Shown: one piece after another, positions 29,318 through 39,179 of the stretch
Layout: the number at the start of each line of letters is the position of its first letter
How positions within the stretch are numbered: position 1 is the first letter of the stretch
NCBI RefSeq assembly: GCF_000987955.1
Contig: NZ_LAZU01000020.1
Span: 25,822-89,821, forward strand
Source of the DNA: Paenibacillus sp. DMB20
GTDB lineage: Bacteria; Bacillota; Bacilli; Paenibacillales; Paenibacillaceae
Direction: 5' to 3'
DNA: 64,000 nucleotides
Made by a program: the position numbers and the translations under genes
The notes under the pieces: generated by a model
Seen by the model: the letters and a program-made list of their open reading frames with translations, nothing else
The model's database searches: none
Told to the model about the DNA's origin: nothing

Positions 29318-30697
29318 TTAAACGGCAGGAAGGCGTACCCGAAACGTCGTTCCTTCCCCGGGACGGCTTTTCACCTCGATATGTCCGTGATGAAGATCGA
29401 TGATTTTCTTGGTAATGGAGAGGCCGAGTCCGGTGCTGTTCTCTTTCCGGTCCCGGGCGGTGTCCGCTTTATAGAACCGGTTAAAAATATGGGGGAGGTC
29501 GCTCTCCGAAATTCCAATTCCCGTATCCGAAATTTCGACGCTGCACAGGTTATTCTGCCGCGACAGGCGGATCGTAATGGTACCGCCCTCTTCCGTAAAT
29601 TTGATGCTGTTGGTCAAGAGGTTGGTCCATACCTGATGCAGCAGCTGCGGATCCCCATGAACGTAGAGGGAGGGGAGCTCCAGGTCCATGGCCAGGTCCT
29701 TGCTGCGCCAGCTCCATTCCGTCACGGTCAGTACCTGTCTGATTTGGTCTGCCAAATCAAACGGGGTTTTGTCTATCAGGTTGTCTTCCTTATCGAGCGA
29801 GGCCAGCATTAACAGCTGTTTGCTCAAATGGGACATACGCCGGCTTTCCTCCTCGATAATGGATAAATAGCGCTGCTGCTGTTCCGCGGACAGGTTCTGG
29901 GATTGCAGCGTCTGCGAGAAGCCCTGAATCGAAGCGAGCGGAGACTGAATCTCGTGGGACACGTTCGAGACAAATTCCTGGCGCATCTGCTCCAGCTGTT
30001 CCAGACCTTTGGCCATGCGGGAAAAATGATCGGCCAGCTTGCCGATTTCATCCTGCCGCTTGACGTCCAGCTTCAAATCGTATTTGCCCTGGGAAATGTG
30101 TTGGGTCGCCTCCGTCAGTTTCACGATGGGCTTTACAATATGCCGCGTAACAATGCCGACAAGCAGAATGCAGAGCAGGATGGAAATCAGCAAGATGATG
30201 GAGAAAAAGATGCGCATCTCGCCGAACTGCACCGTGACGTCGGGGCGCAGAAAAAGAGCATGGGTCGCTCCGCCGATCTCAATCGGAACGCCGATGGAGT
30301 TATTCAGGTCATTGTCAAAAAAACCGGTAATAAACAGCCCGGATGGAAAGTTGCGGATGCCATGATACGTCTCCCCTCCGAGGACTTGCCGAATGATCTC
30401 CGGCGCAAGCTCCGTATTTCTGAATTCCCCGCCGTAATACTCGCCCTTGCCATGTTCGTCAACCAGATAAATCTGATAGCCCAGCTTGCCGACATGCTCC
30501 AGATAGTCCCGGGCTTGGACGTCCGGGTAACGGGTATAGAAGCGTTCGATATCATGAGCCATGGACGTGATTTTTCGGTCGTTAAATCCTTTCAGATTGT
30601 ACTGGTAATACAAATTGGACAGGATGAACGCCGTAAAGCTGCTTAAGAGCAGAATGCCTATGGTCGTTAAGACGATTCGGGAGTAAAGTGTCTTCAC
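29318..30697 (-). CDS. Sensor histidine kinase
   Basis: 459 residues from the GTG at 30697. Membrane helix (about 9-31), extracytoplasmic sensor (about 32-165), second helix (about 168-190), HAMP (about 190-242), HisKA with the phosphoacceptor His in SHEIQSPLASIQ near 255, and HATPase with NLLTNSIKFTEEGG, DTGIGISESDLPHIF and GLGLSITKK. The acceptor motif is HEIQSP instead of the usual HELRTP. The start codon overlaps the regulator's stop (GTGA); the long upstream frame into the regulator is a shadow. Confidence 0.9.
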   Translation of the reverse strand: MKTLYSRIVLTTIGILLLSSFTAFILSNLYYQYNLKGFNDRKITSMAHDIERFYTRYPDVQARDYLEHVGKLGYQIYLVDEHGKGEYYGGEFRNTELAPEIIRQVLGGETYHGIRNFPSGLFITGFFDNDLNNSIGVPIEIGGATHALFLRPDVTVQFGEMRIFFSIILLISILLCILLVGIVTRHIVKPIVKLTEATQHISQGKYDLKLDVKRQDEIGKLADHFSRMAKGLEQLEQMRQEFVSNVSHEIQSPLASIQGFSQTLQSQNLSAEQQQRYLSIIEEESRRMSHLSKQLLMLASLDKEDNLIDKTPFDLADQIRQVLTVTEWSWRSKDLAMDLELPSLYVHGDPQLLHQVWTNLLTNSIKFTEEGGTITIRLSRQNNLCSVEISDTGIGISESDLPHIFNRFYKADTARDRKENSTGLGLSITKKIIDLHHGHIEVKSRPGEGTTFRVRLPAV

Positions 30698-31374
30698 TTT
30701 GCCTTGACCTCCAGCTTGTATCCGACGCCCCGGACCGTCCGAATCGTAAAGTCTTCGCTCCGGTCCGCAAAACGTTCCCGCAGACGCTTGATATGCACGT
30801 CCACCGTCCGGTCGTCTCCGTCGAAATCGGAGCCCCATATCAGCCGGATCAGCTCGTCCCGGGTAAAGGTCCGGTCCGGGTAGCTTGCCAGCTGGGAGAG
30901 CAGCTCAAACTCCTTCATCGGGAGCATCAGCACTTTGCCGTGTCCGTAAATTTCGTAGCTCTTGCGGTCAATCACGGTATCATGAATCTGGATCTTGTCG
31001 GCGCTGACCATCTGATAACGCCGAAGCAGCGCCTTAATTCGAAACAGCAGCTCTTTTGGCTCGAACGGCTTGGTGACATAATCGTCGGTACCGACGGCAA
31101 AACCTCTTTCTTTGTCGATCAGTTGGTCTTTGGCGGTAAGCAGAATAACGGGAAAATCATAGTCTCTCCGAATCTCTTCGCACAGCTGGTAGCCGTTCTT
31201 ATTGGGCATCATGATATCGACGACGGCCAGGTGAATCTGCTCCCGCTCGAGGCAGGCGGAAGCCTCTTCTCCGTCGGCCGCTTCAAACACGGCATAGCCT
31301 TCAAGCTGAAGGTGGTATCTCAATAACTCCCGGATGTGGGAATCGTCATCTGCAACTAAAATATGAATAACCAT
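30694..31374 (-). CDS. OmpR-family response regulator
   Basis: 226 residues from the ATG at 31374, which follows GGAGGAT; the frame extends to 31584 but without family similarity. Receiver domain with acidic pocket DDD (9-11), phospho-Asp 53 in VVDIMMPN and Lys in VTKPFEPKEL near 104; C-terminal winged helix with RDELIRLIWGSDFDGDDRTV and VRGVGYKLE. Probably controls the adjacent ABC genes in response to the paired kinase. Confidence 0.92.
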   Translation of the reverse strand: MVIHILVADDDSHIRELLRYHLQLEGYAVFEAADGEEASACLEREQIHLAVVDIMMPNKNGYQLCEEIRRDYDFPVILLTAKDQLIDKERGFAVGTDDYVTKPFEPKELLFRIKALLRRYQMVSADKIQIHDTVIDRKSYEIYGHGKVLMLPMKEFELLSQLASYPDRTFTRDELIRLIWGSDFDGDDRTVDVHIKRLRERFADRSEDFTIRTVRGVGYKLEVKAK

Positions 31375-31631
31375 AACGGAAATATCCTCCTTGATCGTCA
31401 TATATGATCCTGCATGGCTGAATTCATAGATATCATAGCACGACCCTGGTTTTACCCAAAATAAGATAAGGCATAGCGGCGAAAGGCCGCATGGCAAGCA
31501 AAAATGAATATTAAAAAATATAAAAACCGGCACTTTAAGAGGTTGAACCATCTTCATGCCGTCCATACTGGATAAAGAAAGCAATGATCATTAAGGTCAT
31601 TTCGGACTTGCTAGAAGAAGGAGGCAGGCAT

Positions 31632-32390
31632 ATGAAGCTGCTGAAATGGCTGCTAAAAATCAGTCTTACGGCCGTACTTGTCAGTACATTGACCATCCTC
31701 ACGACGGGAATAGTGGTGAATGCCTACATCCAATCGGTGCTGGCCAGTTTTAATATCCAGCTGGAAGGCCAGCCGATGGGGATTGGCGGCATCATGAAGA
31801 ATGTATTCGGCATGAACAGCTCCAAGGCAAAGGATACGGAAAAAAACGTAACGGGAGAGAAGCAGGAGGGGGCAGACCCTTTCGGCAGTAGCTTAGGGAC
31901 GACCGGCACATCTGCGGATGATTCCGCCGCTGACGCCAAGGATGGTACGGCCGGCAGCAGCGACAACGGCTTGTCTTCCGATACGGGCTCCGAGGCGGAC
32001 TCCGGTTCCGAGGCCGGCAGAGATGGCGGGACTTCGGGCAGCGTACGGGGTCAAAAGGACGGCGATCCTTCTGCGGAAGGGGAAAATCCTCCGCCGGAGG
32101 ATTCCGTTCCGGTCATGGGAAACGCCGGAGAATCGGCGACCCAGGTAGACCAGCAGATGGTGATGACGCCGGACGAGCTTATGGACAAGAAGAGTAGCCT
32201 GACAATGAAAGAAAAAGAGGAGATTTTTACGCTGCTGATGAATAAGCTGCCCCAGCCGGAAATGCAGAAAATATCCGAAGCCATGGAAGACGGATTAACG
32301 GCCGAGGAGCTGGAAGAAATCGAGCGGGGGATTTCCAAATACTTGAGCAAAAACGAATTCGACAAGCTGCTGAACCTGCTTCAAAAATAA
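31632..32390 (+). CDS. Membrane-anchored acidic protein of unknown function
   Basis: 252 residues from the ATG at 31632, which has AAGGAGG upstream. One N-terminal membrane helix (about 8-30), a short amphipathic piece with VLASFNIQLEG, then a low-complexity segment (about 65-170) rich in Asp, Ser, Gly and Glu, and a C-terminal helical part (about 180-250) with repeated EEIFTLLMNKLPQ and LTAEELEEIERGISKYL patterns. I do not recognise a family. It stands before the M23 endopeptidase and walRK, divergent from the two-component system. Confidence 0.75.
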   Translation: MKLLKWLLKISLTAVLVSTLTILTTGIVVNAYIQSVLASFNIQLEGQPMGIGGIMKNVFGMNSSKAKDTEKNVTGEKQEGADPFGSSLGTTGTSADDSAADAKDGTAGSSDNGLSSDTGSEADSGSEAGRDGGTSGSVRGQKDGDPSAEGENPPPEDSVPVMGNAGESATQVDQQMVMTPDELMDKKSSLTMKEKEEIFTLLMNKLPQPEMQKISEAMEDGLTAEELEEIERGISKYLSKNEFDKLLNLLQK

Positions 32391-32467
32391 CCTGAAAGCC
32401 GGTCTGCGCGCCGCCATGTCACCATTTTGTCATCAGCGACGAATCCAAAATGATAGGAAAATCGAGG

Positions 32468-32492
32468 AAACCCGCGTCCGACGCGGGTTTTT
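32468..32492 (+). terminator. Terminator after the acidic membrane protein
   Basis: AACCCGCG/CGCGGGTT around TCCGA, then TTT. Confidence 0.85.
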
Positions 32493-32577
32493 CGCTGTCT
32501 TGCGCAGACTTGCTTCGACAGTAAATGCTATGTTAAAGTAAACAGAGACTTAAAAGGTTAAGATTTTGATACTTTTT

Positions 32578-32678
32578 GAAAATATAAGCAAGCGTAAGAT
32601 TCCATTTATGCTTGGATTATATTTCTCGCAGAAACGCTATCGTCCATGAGGAAGGACGACAAAGCCGTTTCTGCTTAG
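32578..32678 (+). repeat. ~100-bp two-hairpin intergenic repeat, copy 2 (best folded)
   Basis: First, an imperfect palindrome ATATAAGCAAGC...GCTTGGATTATAT (32582-32622). Second, nested stems: GCAGAAACG (32628-32636) with CGTTTCTGC (32666-32674), and inside it CGTCC with GGACG. Aligns over its length with the copies at 25396 and 50047. Confidence 0.75.
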
Positions 32679-32757
32679 ACGGATCAATTTGAGACGCAGC
32701 TTACGACATACCACAAGTGGTTCGTACATAAGGATACAGGTTGAAAAGGAGAAGAGC

Positions 32758-34335
32758 ATGAAAGGTTTCAAAGGCAAGCGGTGGGTTGAAAACGTCATGA
32801 ACGGCTTGAAGACCGGACGTTCCGCTAAACACAATGAAAACCCCATACACGAATCCGGCACCCAGACTGATGTAAGAACGGACAGATGGTACAAATCCCG
32901 CAAGTGGATCGTAATCCCCGCAGGTATTTTGCTGACGGCAGGCGTGATGTTTTTTGCAGGAAGAGCATATGTAAACGCGAATACGATACCGTTTTATCAC
33001 GTTTACGTGAACGGTGAGCATATAGGCACGATCCAGGATGACGAGCAGTTGGACAAGCTGTTTGAAACGAAGCAGAAGTACTATGAAGAGAAATACCCTG
33101 ACGCCATGATGGTGCTTTATACCGACGGCATTACGACAAAAGCGGCGCGGGACTATAAACCTGTGGTGACAACCGAGGAGACCCTGGCCAAGCTGGACGG
33201 CATGCTGAAGGCCTATGCCCGCGGCGTCGAGCTGAAGCTGGATGGTAAAACGGTGGCGATCGTAAAGGATCAGCAAACGGCCCAAGCCGTCGTTGAAGCG
33301 GCGAAAGCGAAGTATGTCCCCGATTCTGTTGGGACCCGCACGGTTGCCTTTAAGAAAACGTCCGCCTCAGCCGTAAAGGGCGGAAATGCACCGGCAAAGG
33401 GAGCCGAAGTAAAATCGGTCAACATTAAGGAAGACATATCGGTCTCCCCAACCAAGACGGACCCGAACAAAATACTGGATAAGCAGGAAGCCGTCAAGGC
33501 GCTCACCGCAACGAAGGAACAGCCGGTGGAGTACACGATCAAGGAAGGGGATACCATCTCCTCCATCGCCAAAGCCCACGGGATGAAAAGGGCCGAAGTG
33601 GTTGCGCTGAACCCGGGTCTGCAGGAGAAGTACATGCAGATCGGCACGATCCTTGAGCTGAGCCGTCCGGAATCCCCGTTGACGGTGCAAACCGTGGAGA
33701 CGGTAACGGAGAAGATGGCCAGCAAGCCGGAAACGATTGTCCGCACGAGCGATAAGCTGCCGAAGGGCAAACGCAAGGTTGTCCGTCACGGACGCGACGG
33801 CGTGAAGCGGGTCAACTATGTGGTGACGAAGGAGAACGGCAAGATTGTCTCGAAGCAGTGGACAGGGCAGCAGGTTGTCGAGCCCGCTTTGCCGGAAGTC
33901 GTGTATAAGGGGACCAAGGTGAAGGTACAGAAAAAGGTGGTAAAACCGACTGTATCCACTGAGCGGACCAGCGGCCGCTTATTCGCATGGCCGGTCAGCG
34001 GCGCCCGTATTACAAGCGCATACGGCGCACGGTGGGGGCGGACCCATGAAGGCCTTGATATGGTAGGCGGACGCACCATTATGGCTGCGGCAGGAGGCAA
34101 GGTGGTATTTGCCGGAAGGCAGGGAAGTTACGGCAATGCCGTTATCGTCGACCATGGAAATGGTTACCAGACGCTGTATGGACATATGAGCAGCATTTCG
34201 GTCCGCAACGGCCAATCGGTGGGGCAGGGAAGCACGCTCGGCATTATGGGCAGCACCGGCCGCTCCACTGGCATTCACCTTCACTTTGAAATTCGCAAAA
34301 ACGGAGCCCAGCAAAACCCTATGAAATATTTTTAA
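32758..34335 (+). CDS. M23 peptidoglycan endopeptidase with LysM and G5 domains
   Basis: 525 residues from the ATG at 32758 after AAAAGGAGA. A cytoplasmic basic region, one membrane helix (about 47-68), a region with YHVYVNGEHIGTIQDDEQL, a LysM motif (about 255-305, EYTIKEGDTISSIAKAHGMK), a G5-type region (about 315-390), and a C-terminal M23 (LytM) domain. Zinc ligands: His in RTHEGLDMV near 423-428 and HxH in IHLHFEIRK near 507-509. It likely cuts peptide cross-links during growth. Its place directly before walRK, whose regulon in Bacillus consists of such enzymes, is suggestive. Confidence 0.92.
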   Translation: MKGFKGKRWVENVMNGLKTGRSAKHNENPIHESGTQTDVRTDRWYKSRKWIVIPAGILLTAGVMFFAGRAYVNANTIPFYHVYVNGEHIGTIQDDEQLDKLFETKQKYYEEKYPDAMMVLYTDGITTKAARDYKPVVTTEETLAKLDGMLKAYARGVELKLDGKTVAIVKDQQTAQAVVEAAKAKYVPDSVGTRTVAFKKTSASAVKGGNAPAKGAEVKSVNIKEDISVSPTKTDPNKILDKQEAVKALTATKEQPVEYTIKEGDTISSIAKAHGMKRAEVVALNPGLQEKYMQIGTILELSRPESPLTVQTVETVTEKMASKPETIVRTSDKLPKGKRKVVRHGRDGVKRVNYVVTKENGKIVSKQWTGQQVVEPALPEVVYKGTKVKVQKKVVKPTVSTERTSGRLFAWPVSGARITSAYGARWGRTHEGLDMVGGRTIMAAAGGKVVFAGRQGSYGNAVIVDHGNGYQTLYGHMSSISVRNGQSVGQGSTLGIMGSTGRSTGIHLHFEIRKNGAQQNPMKYF

Positions 34336-34397
34336 TCTTGTGTTATACTGGGCTTACCAATGACGACATAAGCCATTATTGGTTCATATATCATAAC

Positions 34398-34443
34398 AAC
34401 AATGACATGGCCGTTCCTTTACCGGGGCGGCCATGTCATTGTT
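34398..34443 (+). terminator. Long perfect hairpin between the endopeptidase and walR
   Basis: Sixteen perfect pairs AACAATGACATGGCCG/CGGCCATGTCATTGTT, 14-base loop. Only two T end the stem and no T run follows, so simple intrinsic termination is uncertain; it may instead protect the upstream message. Confidence 0.6.
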
Positions 34444-34543
34444 ATAAGGAGATTATTCTTTCCCCCGGTGAACGGATGTAAGGGGGAGCCAGGTATGCTA
34501 AAATAGAACGATAGACCGTTCAAGTGAAGGTATGAGGTGAGAA

Positions 34544-35284
34544 GTGACGATGCAGGGGACCATTTTGGTGGTGGATGACGAACAGCCCATCGCCGATATA
34601 TTGAAATTCAATCTTGAAAAAGAAGGCTATGAGGTCATTTGCGCATTTGACGGAATCAGCGCGGTGGAACTGGCGCTGTCCAAGCATCCCGACCTGATGC
34701 TGCTGGATCTGATGCTGCCGGGGAAAGACGGAATGGACGTGTGCCGCGAGGTGCGCGCCGCGAACCTGCAGATTCCGATCATCATGCTAACCGCAAAGGA
34801 CGGGGAGATCGACAAGGTGCTGGGCCTCGAACTGGGGGCGGACGATTACGTCACGAAGCCGTTCAGCACGCGCGAGCTTCTGGCTCGCGTAAAGGCGCAA
34901 ATGCGCCGGCAGCATAAACCGGGCGGTCCGGCGGATAACACCGGAATCGCGGGCGAAACGGACAAGCAGGGTCTGCGATTGTTCGAGCTGTTTATCGATA
35001 CGGATATGTACATGGTGTACAAAAGCGGGGAAGCGCTCGATCTGACGCACCGCGAGTATGAGCTTGTTTATTATTTGGCCAGAAACGCCGGCAAAGTAAT
35101 GACGCGCGAACATCTGCTGCAGGCGGTATGGGGCTTTGAATATTTCGGGGATGTCCGCACCGTGGACGTCACGATCCGCCGGCTGCGGGAGAAGATCGAG
35201 GAAAACCCGAGCAAGCCGGAATATATCCTGACCCGCAGAGGGCTCGGCTATTTGATGCGCAGTCCTAAAAATGGAGCATTGTAA
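34544..35284 (+). CDS. walR: Essential response regulator WalR (YycF)
   Basis: OmpR-family regulator of cell-wall metabolism, 246 residues. Receiver: VVDDEQ, phospho-Asp 55 in [18 protein letters not shown]; winged-helix output: [44 protein letters not shown] start at 34544 (ATG 34550 also possible) after GAGGTGAG. The stop overlaps the walK start. Identity is fixed by the walRKHIJ gene order. Confidence 0.95.
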   Translation: MTMQGTILVVDDEQPIADILKFNLEKEGYEVICAFDGISAVELALSKHPDLMLLDLMLPGKDGMDVCREVRAANLQIPIIMLTAKDGEIDKVLGLELGADDYVTKPFSTRELLARVKAQMRRQHKPGGPADNTGIAGETDKQGLRLFELFIDTDMYMVYKSGEALDLTHREYELVYYLARNAGKVMTREHLLQAVWGFEYFGDVRTVDVTIRRLREKIEENPSKPEYILTRRGLGYLMRSPKNGAL

Positions 35285-37110
35285 TGAAGTGGTTGTCCTT
35301 CTTCCGTACCATTCAGGCGAAGGTCATTATCATCTATGTATTGCTGATCCTCATCGCCATGCAGCTTATCGGCGTGTATTTCGTAAGCGCGATGAAGAAC
35401 TCCCTGATAAGCAATTTCACGACCGATCTGCAGGAGCGTGCGGAACTGATGTCGGTGCTTGCAGCCAAAACGCTGGCGGGAACGGACCCCGACGAGGATC
35501 CGGTCGAGAATCTGCAGGTGATGGTGAATAATCTTTTTAACCTGGACGGCGCCGAAATTCAAGTGTTGGATGCTACGGGGAAAGTGCTGACAACTTCGGT
35601 CTCTTCCCATGCAGACTATGTCAATACCAAGAATACGCAGACGGTGGTCAGCCGGGCGCTTCAGGGCATTAGCGACAATGAGGAAAATATAATCGACGCC
35701 GACGGCATCCGTAAGAAGGTAGTCGCGAAACCGGTCATCCATAACGGGAAGAATGTCGGGGCCATCTATATCGCTGCCAGCATGAGCGAACTGTACGAAA
35801 CGATGCAGTGGATCAACAATATTTTTATTTCGGGTATTCTTCTTGCGCTCGGCCTGACCGCGGTGCTTGGGGTGATCCTGTCCCACACCATTACTCATCC
35901 GATCAAGGAATTGACGCGTCATGCCCGGGCGGTGGCGGAGGGCCGGTTTACGGAGAAAACGCCGGTATTCGGCAGCGACGAAATCGGTCAGCTCAGCCAA
36001 ACGTTCAATTATATGACAAGCCGGTTGCGGGAAGCTTTGGCGCAGAACGAGGAAGAGAAGGAAAAGCTGGCCTCGATTCTCACCAACATGAGCGACGGGG
36101 TGATTGCAACCGATGAAGCGGGACGCGTCATTCTGATGAACCGCCGTGCCGGGCAAATGCTCGGCGTCGAGGGCGAGGAGCTCGCCGGGCGCGATATCGG
36201 CTCCCTGCTCGGGCTTGAAGATCCGGAGGCGGAATTGCTTGCACGCGGCGGCGTCAGCGACTTTAAACTGTTGGAGATTACGCCCCGGGAGGGCGGGCAG
36301 CCGTTTATGATGCGTGTCACCTTTACGCCGATTCATCGGCGCGAGATTGGCATTACCGGAACGATCGCGGTGCTGCAGGACGTGACGGAGCAGGAGAAGC
36401 TGGAGGCTTCGCGCCGGGAATTTGTGGCGAATGTATCGCATGAGCTACGGACGCCGCTGACCACGATCAAGAGTTACACCGAAGCGCTGGAGGATGGGGC
36501 GCTGGACGATAAGCAGATGGCGCCGCGCTTTGTCAGTGTCATCCAAAATGAAACCGGGCGGATGATCCGGCTCGTTACGGATCTTCTGCATTTGTCGCGG
36601 CTGGACTCCAAAGAAGCCGCGTTGCGTCTGCAGCAGGTCGACATTGTCGAAATGCTGGAGGATGTAGAAGACCGGTTCTCTTTTCAGATGCAGCAGAAGG
36701 GCGTGCGTACGGTGATCGACATCAAGCCGGGGGTATCGACGGCGATGCTGGACCGGGACGGGATTGACCAGGTATTGGACAATCTCATTTCGAATGCCTT
36801 GAAATATACGCCTGATGGCGGCACCATTACGATGGAAGCGGCCATAACCGACAACAGCATGCTGTCCCTGTCGGTGGCGGATACCGGAATCGGGATTCCG
36901 AAGAAGGATCTGGATCGGATATTTGAACGCTTTTATCGGGTGGATAAAGCACGGACCCGCAATATGGGCGGCACCGGACTTGGATTGTCCATTGCCCGGG
37001 AAATTGTTCGGAATCATGGCGGCACCATATCGCTGCAGTCCGAGCTTGAAAAAGGCACAAAGGTGACCTTCACGCTGCCTCTGCATGTAGAAGGGGGGGA
37101 GACGACGTGA
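35284..37110 (+). CDS. walK: Sensor histidine kinase WalK (YycG)
   Basis: 608 residues: two membrane helices (about 13-32 and 181-203) around an extracytoplasmic sensor, HAMP (about 204-256), PAS (about 262-370), HisKA with His in SHELRTPLTTIKSY near 386, and HATPase with NLISNALKYTPDGG, DTGIGIPKKDLDRIF and GTGLGLSIAREI. Phosphorylates WalR and senses wall synthesis in Bacillus. Overlaps walR by one base and walH by four. Confidence 0.95.
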   Translation: MKWLSFFRTIQAKVIIIYVLLILIAMQLIGVYFVSAMKNSLISNFTTDLQERAELMSVLAAKTLAGTDPDEDPVENLQVMVNNLFNLDGAEIQVLDATGKVLTTSVSSHADYVNTKNTQTVVSRALQGISDNEENIIDADGIRKKVVAKPVIHNGKNVGAIYIAASMSELYETMQWINNIFISGILLALGLTAVLGVILSHTITHPIKELTRHARAVAEGRFTEKTPVFGSDEIGQLSQTFNYMTSRLREALAQNEEEKEKLASILTNMSDGVIATDEAGRVILMNRRAGQMLGVEGEELAGRDIGSLLGLEDPEAELLARGGVSDFKLLEITPREGGQPFMMRVTFTPIHRREIGITGTIAVLQDVTEQEKLEASRREFVANVSHELRTPLTTIKSYTEALEDGALDDKQMAPRFVSVIQNETGRMIRLVTDLLHLSRLDSKEAALRLQQVDIVEMLEDVEDRFSFQMQQKGVRTVIDIKPGVSTAMLDRDGIDQVLDNLISNALKYTPDGGTITMEAAITDNSMLSLSVADTGIGIPKKDLDRIFERFYRVDKARTRNMGGTGLGLSIAREIVRNHGGTISLQSELEKGTKVTFTLPLHVEGGETT

Positions 37111-38387
37111 AGGAACGTTTAAAAACCGGACTGTTGACCGCTTTGGTGCTCGGCAGTTTGCTTCAGAGTTATTTTCTCATATACCGTCTCCCCGGCAGCG
37201 ATTCCGTCGTCCAATCGGAAAATTCCTACATCAAGACGGAAGATATGGGACCGGAGGAAAAAACGGAAAACCTGATTTATCCGAAAAAGATGATTATCCA
37301 TCTGAGCGGGAATAAACACACGGTGTTTTACCCGGGGCAGATGTTTTACGATTTAATATATAACCGGGTGAAGGGGCGGACGTTTGAGAGTTTTCAACGC
37401 CGTACCGTGAGCAACATGGACTGGTCCAAGCTTCGTTCCGAGAGCAAAGGGATCGAGCTGAACTTTGATTCCGGCATACCGGTAACGCTGCTCCAGCGGG
37501 TGATGCAGATTTCCCCCGATTCCTTGTTCGAGGGCGAAAGCATTCATAAAATGTGGCTGTACAGCATCGAAGGCGAGCCGATGGTACACGCATTGTTTTT
37601 CAGCACGGAGGGGAATGTCGTATACGAAGCCGCTCAGGTCGACTTGACGGTTCAAGACATTCAGCAGCTTGTGGATTTCGGCATGGATTGGACGCCTTAT
37701 ACGATGGATAACGAAGTCTCGTATTATATCCCGGAGAAACCTGTGCGTATGGTAAGCCTAGAGCTTCCGACAGGAATGTACACGGTGGAGCAAATGCAGC
37801 GCAGCCTGTTCTTTGATCCAAGCATAACGCGAAACATCCGCGAACGGGACGGCTCGGAAATCTATACGGACAGCAAGCGCAGCTTGCAGGTGGATCAGGG
37901 GCAGCACTGGATCAATTACACGGATCCCGCAGCCCCCCCGTCCGGCGAGAGCAGTCCGGGCAAGGACGTGCTGTCGGCCATTAACTTTGTAAACCAGCAT
38001 GGCGGCTGGAACGGAAGCTACCTGTTGAGCGAATCGCAGGACACGGAGGACCGGACCTTGGTGGAATTTCAGCAATATCATCGGGGATACCCGATTCTGA
38101 ATACCCTGGGTTTCAACTACGGACTGATGAAGCTGGAGCTTCAGAAAGGGACCGTTACTTCTTATGAACGATCGCTGCTATACGTGGAAACGGAAGAACG
38201 GCAGAAAAAAATGGTAAACCTTCCTGCGGGAGACAAGCTGCGGAAGAAACTGAAAGAACTGCCTGAAGAGTTCAAGATCTTGGACCTGCAGCCGGCCTAT
38301 TTGCCTTCCCAAGTGGAAGGAGGCCTGAAGTTGACTCCGGTCTGGGCTGTGCTGCTGCAGAATGGAACGCTGAAGCCGCTGGAATAA
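37107..38387 (+). CDS. walH: WalH (YycH), negative regulator of WalK
   Basis: 426 residues with an N-terminal membrane helix (about 5-24) and a large extracytoplasmic YycH domain. In B. subtilis YycH and YycI form a membrane complex that restrains YycG. Starts GTG/ATGA-overlapping walK. Assignment rests mainly on order and on topology with the YycH-like body (SYYIPEKPVRM). Confidence 0.9.
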   Translation: MKERLKTGLLTALVLGSLLQSYFLIYRLPGSDSVVQSENSYIKTEDMGPEEKTENLIYPKKMIIHLSGNKHTVFYPGQMFYDLIYNRVKGRTFESFQRRTVSNMDWSKLRSESKGIELNFDSGIPVTLLQRVMQISPDSLFEGESIHKMWLYSIEGEPMVHALFFSTEGNVVYEAAQVDLTVQDIQQLVDFGMDWTPYTMDNEVSYYIPEKPVRMVSLELPTGMYTVEQMQRSLFFDPSITRNIRERDGSEIYTDSKRSLQVDQGQHWINYTDPAAPPSGESSPGKDVLSAINFVNQHGGWNGSYLLSESQDTEDRTLVEFQQYHRGYPILNTLGFNYGLMKLELQKGTVTSYERSLLYVETEERQKKMVNLPAGDKLRKKLKELPEEFKILDLQPAYLPSQVEGGLKLTPVWAVLLQNGTLKPLE

Positions 38388-38422
38388 ACGATGCGATTCT
38401 CGTAAACAAGGGAGGCTGACTC

Positions 38423-39172
38423 ATGGACTGGGGACGGGCCAAAAATGTATTGATCTACGCGTTCCTGCTGCTGAATCTGGTGCTTGGCTACCAGCTGTGG
38501 ATGGACCTGCGCGAGCAGGCCGGCTCCAGTCTGGACTTTACCTCGTTATCCGAGAGCACCCAGCGGCTGATGGAGGAAAACCGGATTCAGGTACTGAGCC
38601 CGATTCCTCCCGACACCCCCCGGCTGCCGAAGATTGCTTATACATACCGTCCCGAGGCGCAGGGGAAACCTGTCAAGCTGGAGAATACGGTAGATACCAA
38701 GCTGATCTATGCGGATATAAAGGAGCTGCAAAATGCCATCGGCGGACAGATTCCGAACCTCGACCAATATCGCCATGACCCGCAGTCCGATCGGGAGGAT
38801 GTCTTTGTGTTCCGTCCCCTCGTGAACGGGAAGTGGCCGCTGTTTAACGTGGAGCTGGAACTGTTCCACCAAAGCCAAAAGATCGAGTACTTCCGCGAAC
38901 CGATCCTCGAGATCCAACCGACGGGAGATGTGGAGGAACAGAAGGTGCTGTCTGCTTCCAAAGCGTTGGGTACGCTGATCGAACGGAATGTGATTCCGCC
39001 CAAATCGGCCGTAAAGGACATCCAACTCGGGTATTACGGACAGATGTTTAATACCGAAGTAGAGCTGGCGGCGCCGGCCTGGAGGTTTACGCTGGATAGC
39101 GGCGAAGTTATTTATTTACAGGGCATCAGCGGAGACGTTTTTACGCCCAAGAGTGAGAAAGCAAAGGAGTAA
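38423..39172 (+). CDS. walI: WalI (YycI), negative regulator of WalK
   Basis: 249 residues opening MDWGRAKNVLIYAFLLLNLVL, the typical YycI membrane anchor, then a periplasm-facing YycI domain. Ribosome binding site GGGAGG. Partner of WalH; 35 bases after it. Confidence 0.92.
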   Translation: MDWGRAKNVLIYAFLLLNLVLGYQLWMDLREQAGSSLDFTSLSESTQRLMEENRIQVLSPIPPDTPRLPKIAYTYRPEAQGKPVKLENTVDTKLIYADIKELQNAIGGQIPNLDQYRHDPQSDREDVFVFRPLVNGKWPLFNVELELFHQSQKIEYFREPILEIQPTGDVEEQKVLSASKALGTLIERNVIPPKSAVKDIQLGYYGQMFNTEVELAAPAWRFTLDSGEVIYLQGISGDVFTPKSEKAKE

Positions 39173-39179
39173 TCGGATT

